A stretch of DNA of 64,000 bases from positions 434,001-498,000 of the forward strand of contig NC_089429.1 in the NCBI RefSeq assembly GCF_026210795.1, read 5' to 3'. The notes beneath the pieces are model-generated. The model was not told the DNA's origin. It did not search any database and saw only the letters and a program-made list of their open reading frames with translations. Positions 63,999-64,000 of the stretch are shown here, piece after piece; positions within the stretch are counted from its first letter, which is position 1, and the number at the start of each line of letters is the position of its first letter. Source of the stretch: Rhizophagus irregularis (Eukaryota > Glomeromycota > Glomeromycetes > Glomerales > Glomeraceae). The translations under genes were made by a program, and so were the position numbers.

Positions 63999-64000
63999 GC

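Larger units (their letters stand above)
56217..64000. other. Gene-poor, extremely AT-rich terminal region
   Basis: Nothing gene-like could be supported over 7.8 kb apart from one tiny frame. 56217-56570 is the kinase upstream region with a GC-richer patch (GGGGGCGGAG, CCAATAAACC). 57885-58150 has promoter-like words and a 32-codon frame. 58150-64000 falls to very low GC and is made of short inverted-repeat elements: pogo-like pieces 59135-59580, a hAT-like MITE 61700-62084, and a hairpin element 63867-63998. A small GC-richer island (60296-60480) stands out. Confidence 0.6.

Overview
This is a fungal nuclear window. It is very AT-rich, and almost every gene is cut by several short GT-AG introns (typically 50-100 bases). 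A Mutator-like transposase relic with a SWIM finger sits at the left edge. Base composition, the small-intron style and the type of transposon suggest an arbuscular mycorrhizal fungus (Glomeromycotina, Rhizophagus-like); that species call is inference. I rebuilt gene models by joining exons in phase, and every multi-exon model below closes on a whole number of codons.

Layout. 1-2219: broken MULE transposase. 2220-6353: non-coding, with a tandem repeat and a clean MULE-type MITE (5108-5371). 6354-11163: RNase III-like protein (-), Cdc1/Ted1-type metallophosphoesterase (-), PEX11 (+). 11352-13323: mitochondrial proline dehydrogenase with EF-hands (-). 15453-17060: unknown four-helix membrane protein (+). 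17357-20359: TYW1 (-). 20360-23919: non-coding, with a pogo-type MITE. 23920-26434: unknown membrane protein (-) and calcipressin (+). 26752-33462: ATG11 with 29 exons (-). 34352-40830: phosphomannomutase (-), FYVE-like/RING E3 ligase (+), RMD1-type protein (-), PEX14 (+). 42727-45565: Zn2Cys6 regulator (+). 46283-47475: HAC1/XBP1-type bZIP (-). 48575-51623: Ish1-like protein (-) and an extended SDR (+). 52045-56216: Kin4/Ppk9-like kinase (-). 56217-64000: gene-poor, extremely AT-rich, with several inverted-repeat elements.

The genes are not a cluster with one job, but two themes recur. One is peroxisome and selective autophagy (PEX11, PEX14, ATG11). The other is secretory-pathway homeostasis (phosphomannomutase for N-glycan/GPI precursors, Cdc1/Ted1-type phosphoesterase for ER GPI-anchor remodelling, HAC1 for the unfolded protein response).

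The most striking observation is in the HAC1 homologue. Two identical 7-base loops (CAGCAGC) lie 146 bases apart. The first sits on a perfect 8-bp GC-rich stem. Removing the 146 bases between them shifts the frame by exactly the amount needed to enter an acidic activation-domain-like tail. This is the signature of an Ire1-type cytoplasmic intron, of unusual length. In the same transcript the start codon lies inside one arm of a perfect 17-bp inverted repeat, and an ERSE-like CCAAT-N9-CCACA lies upstream.
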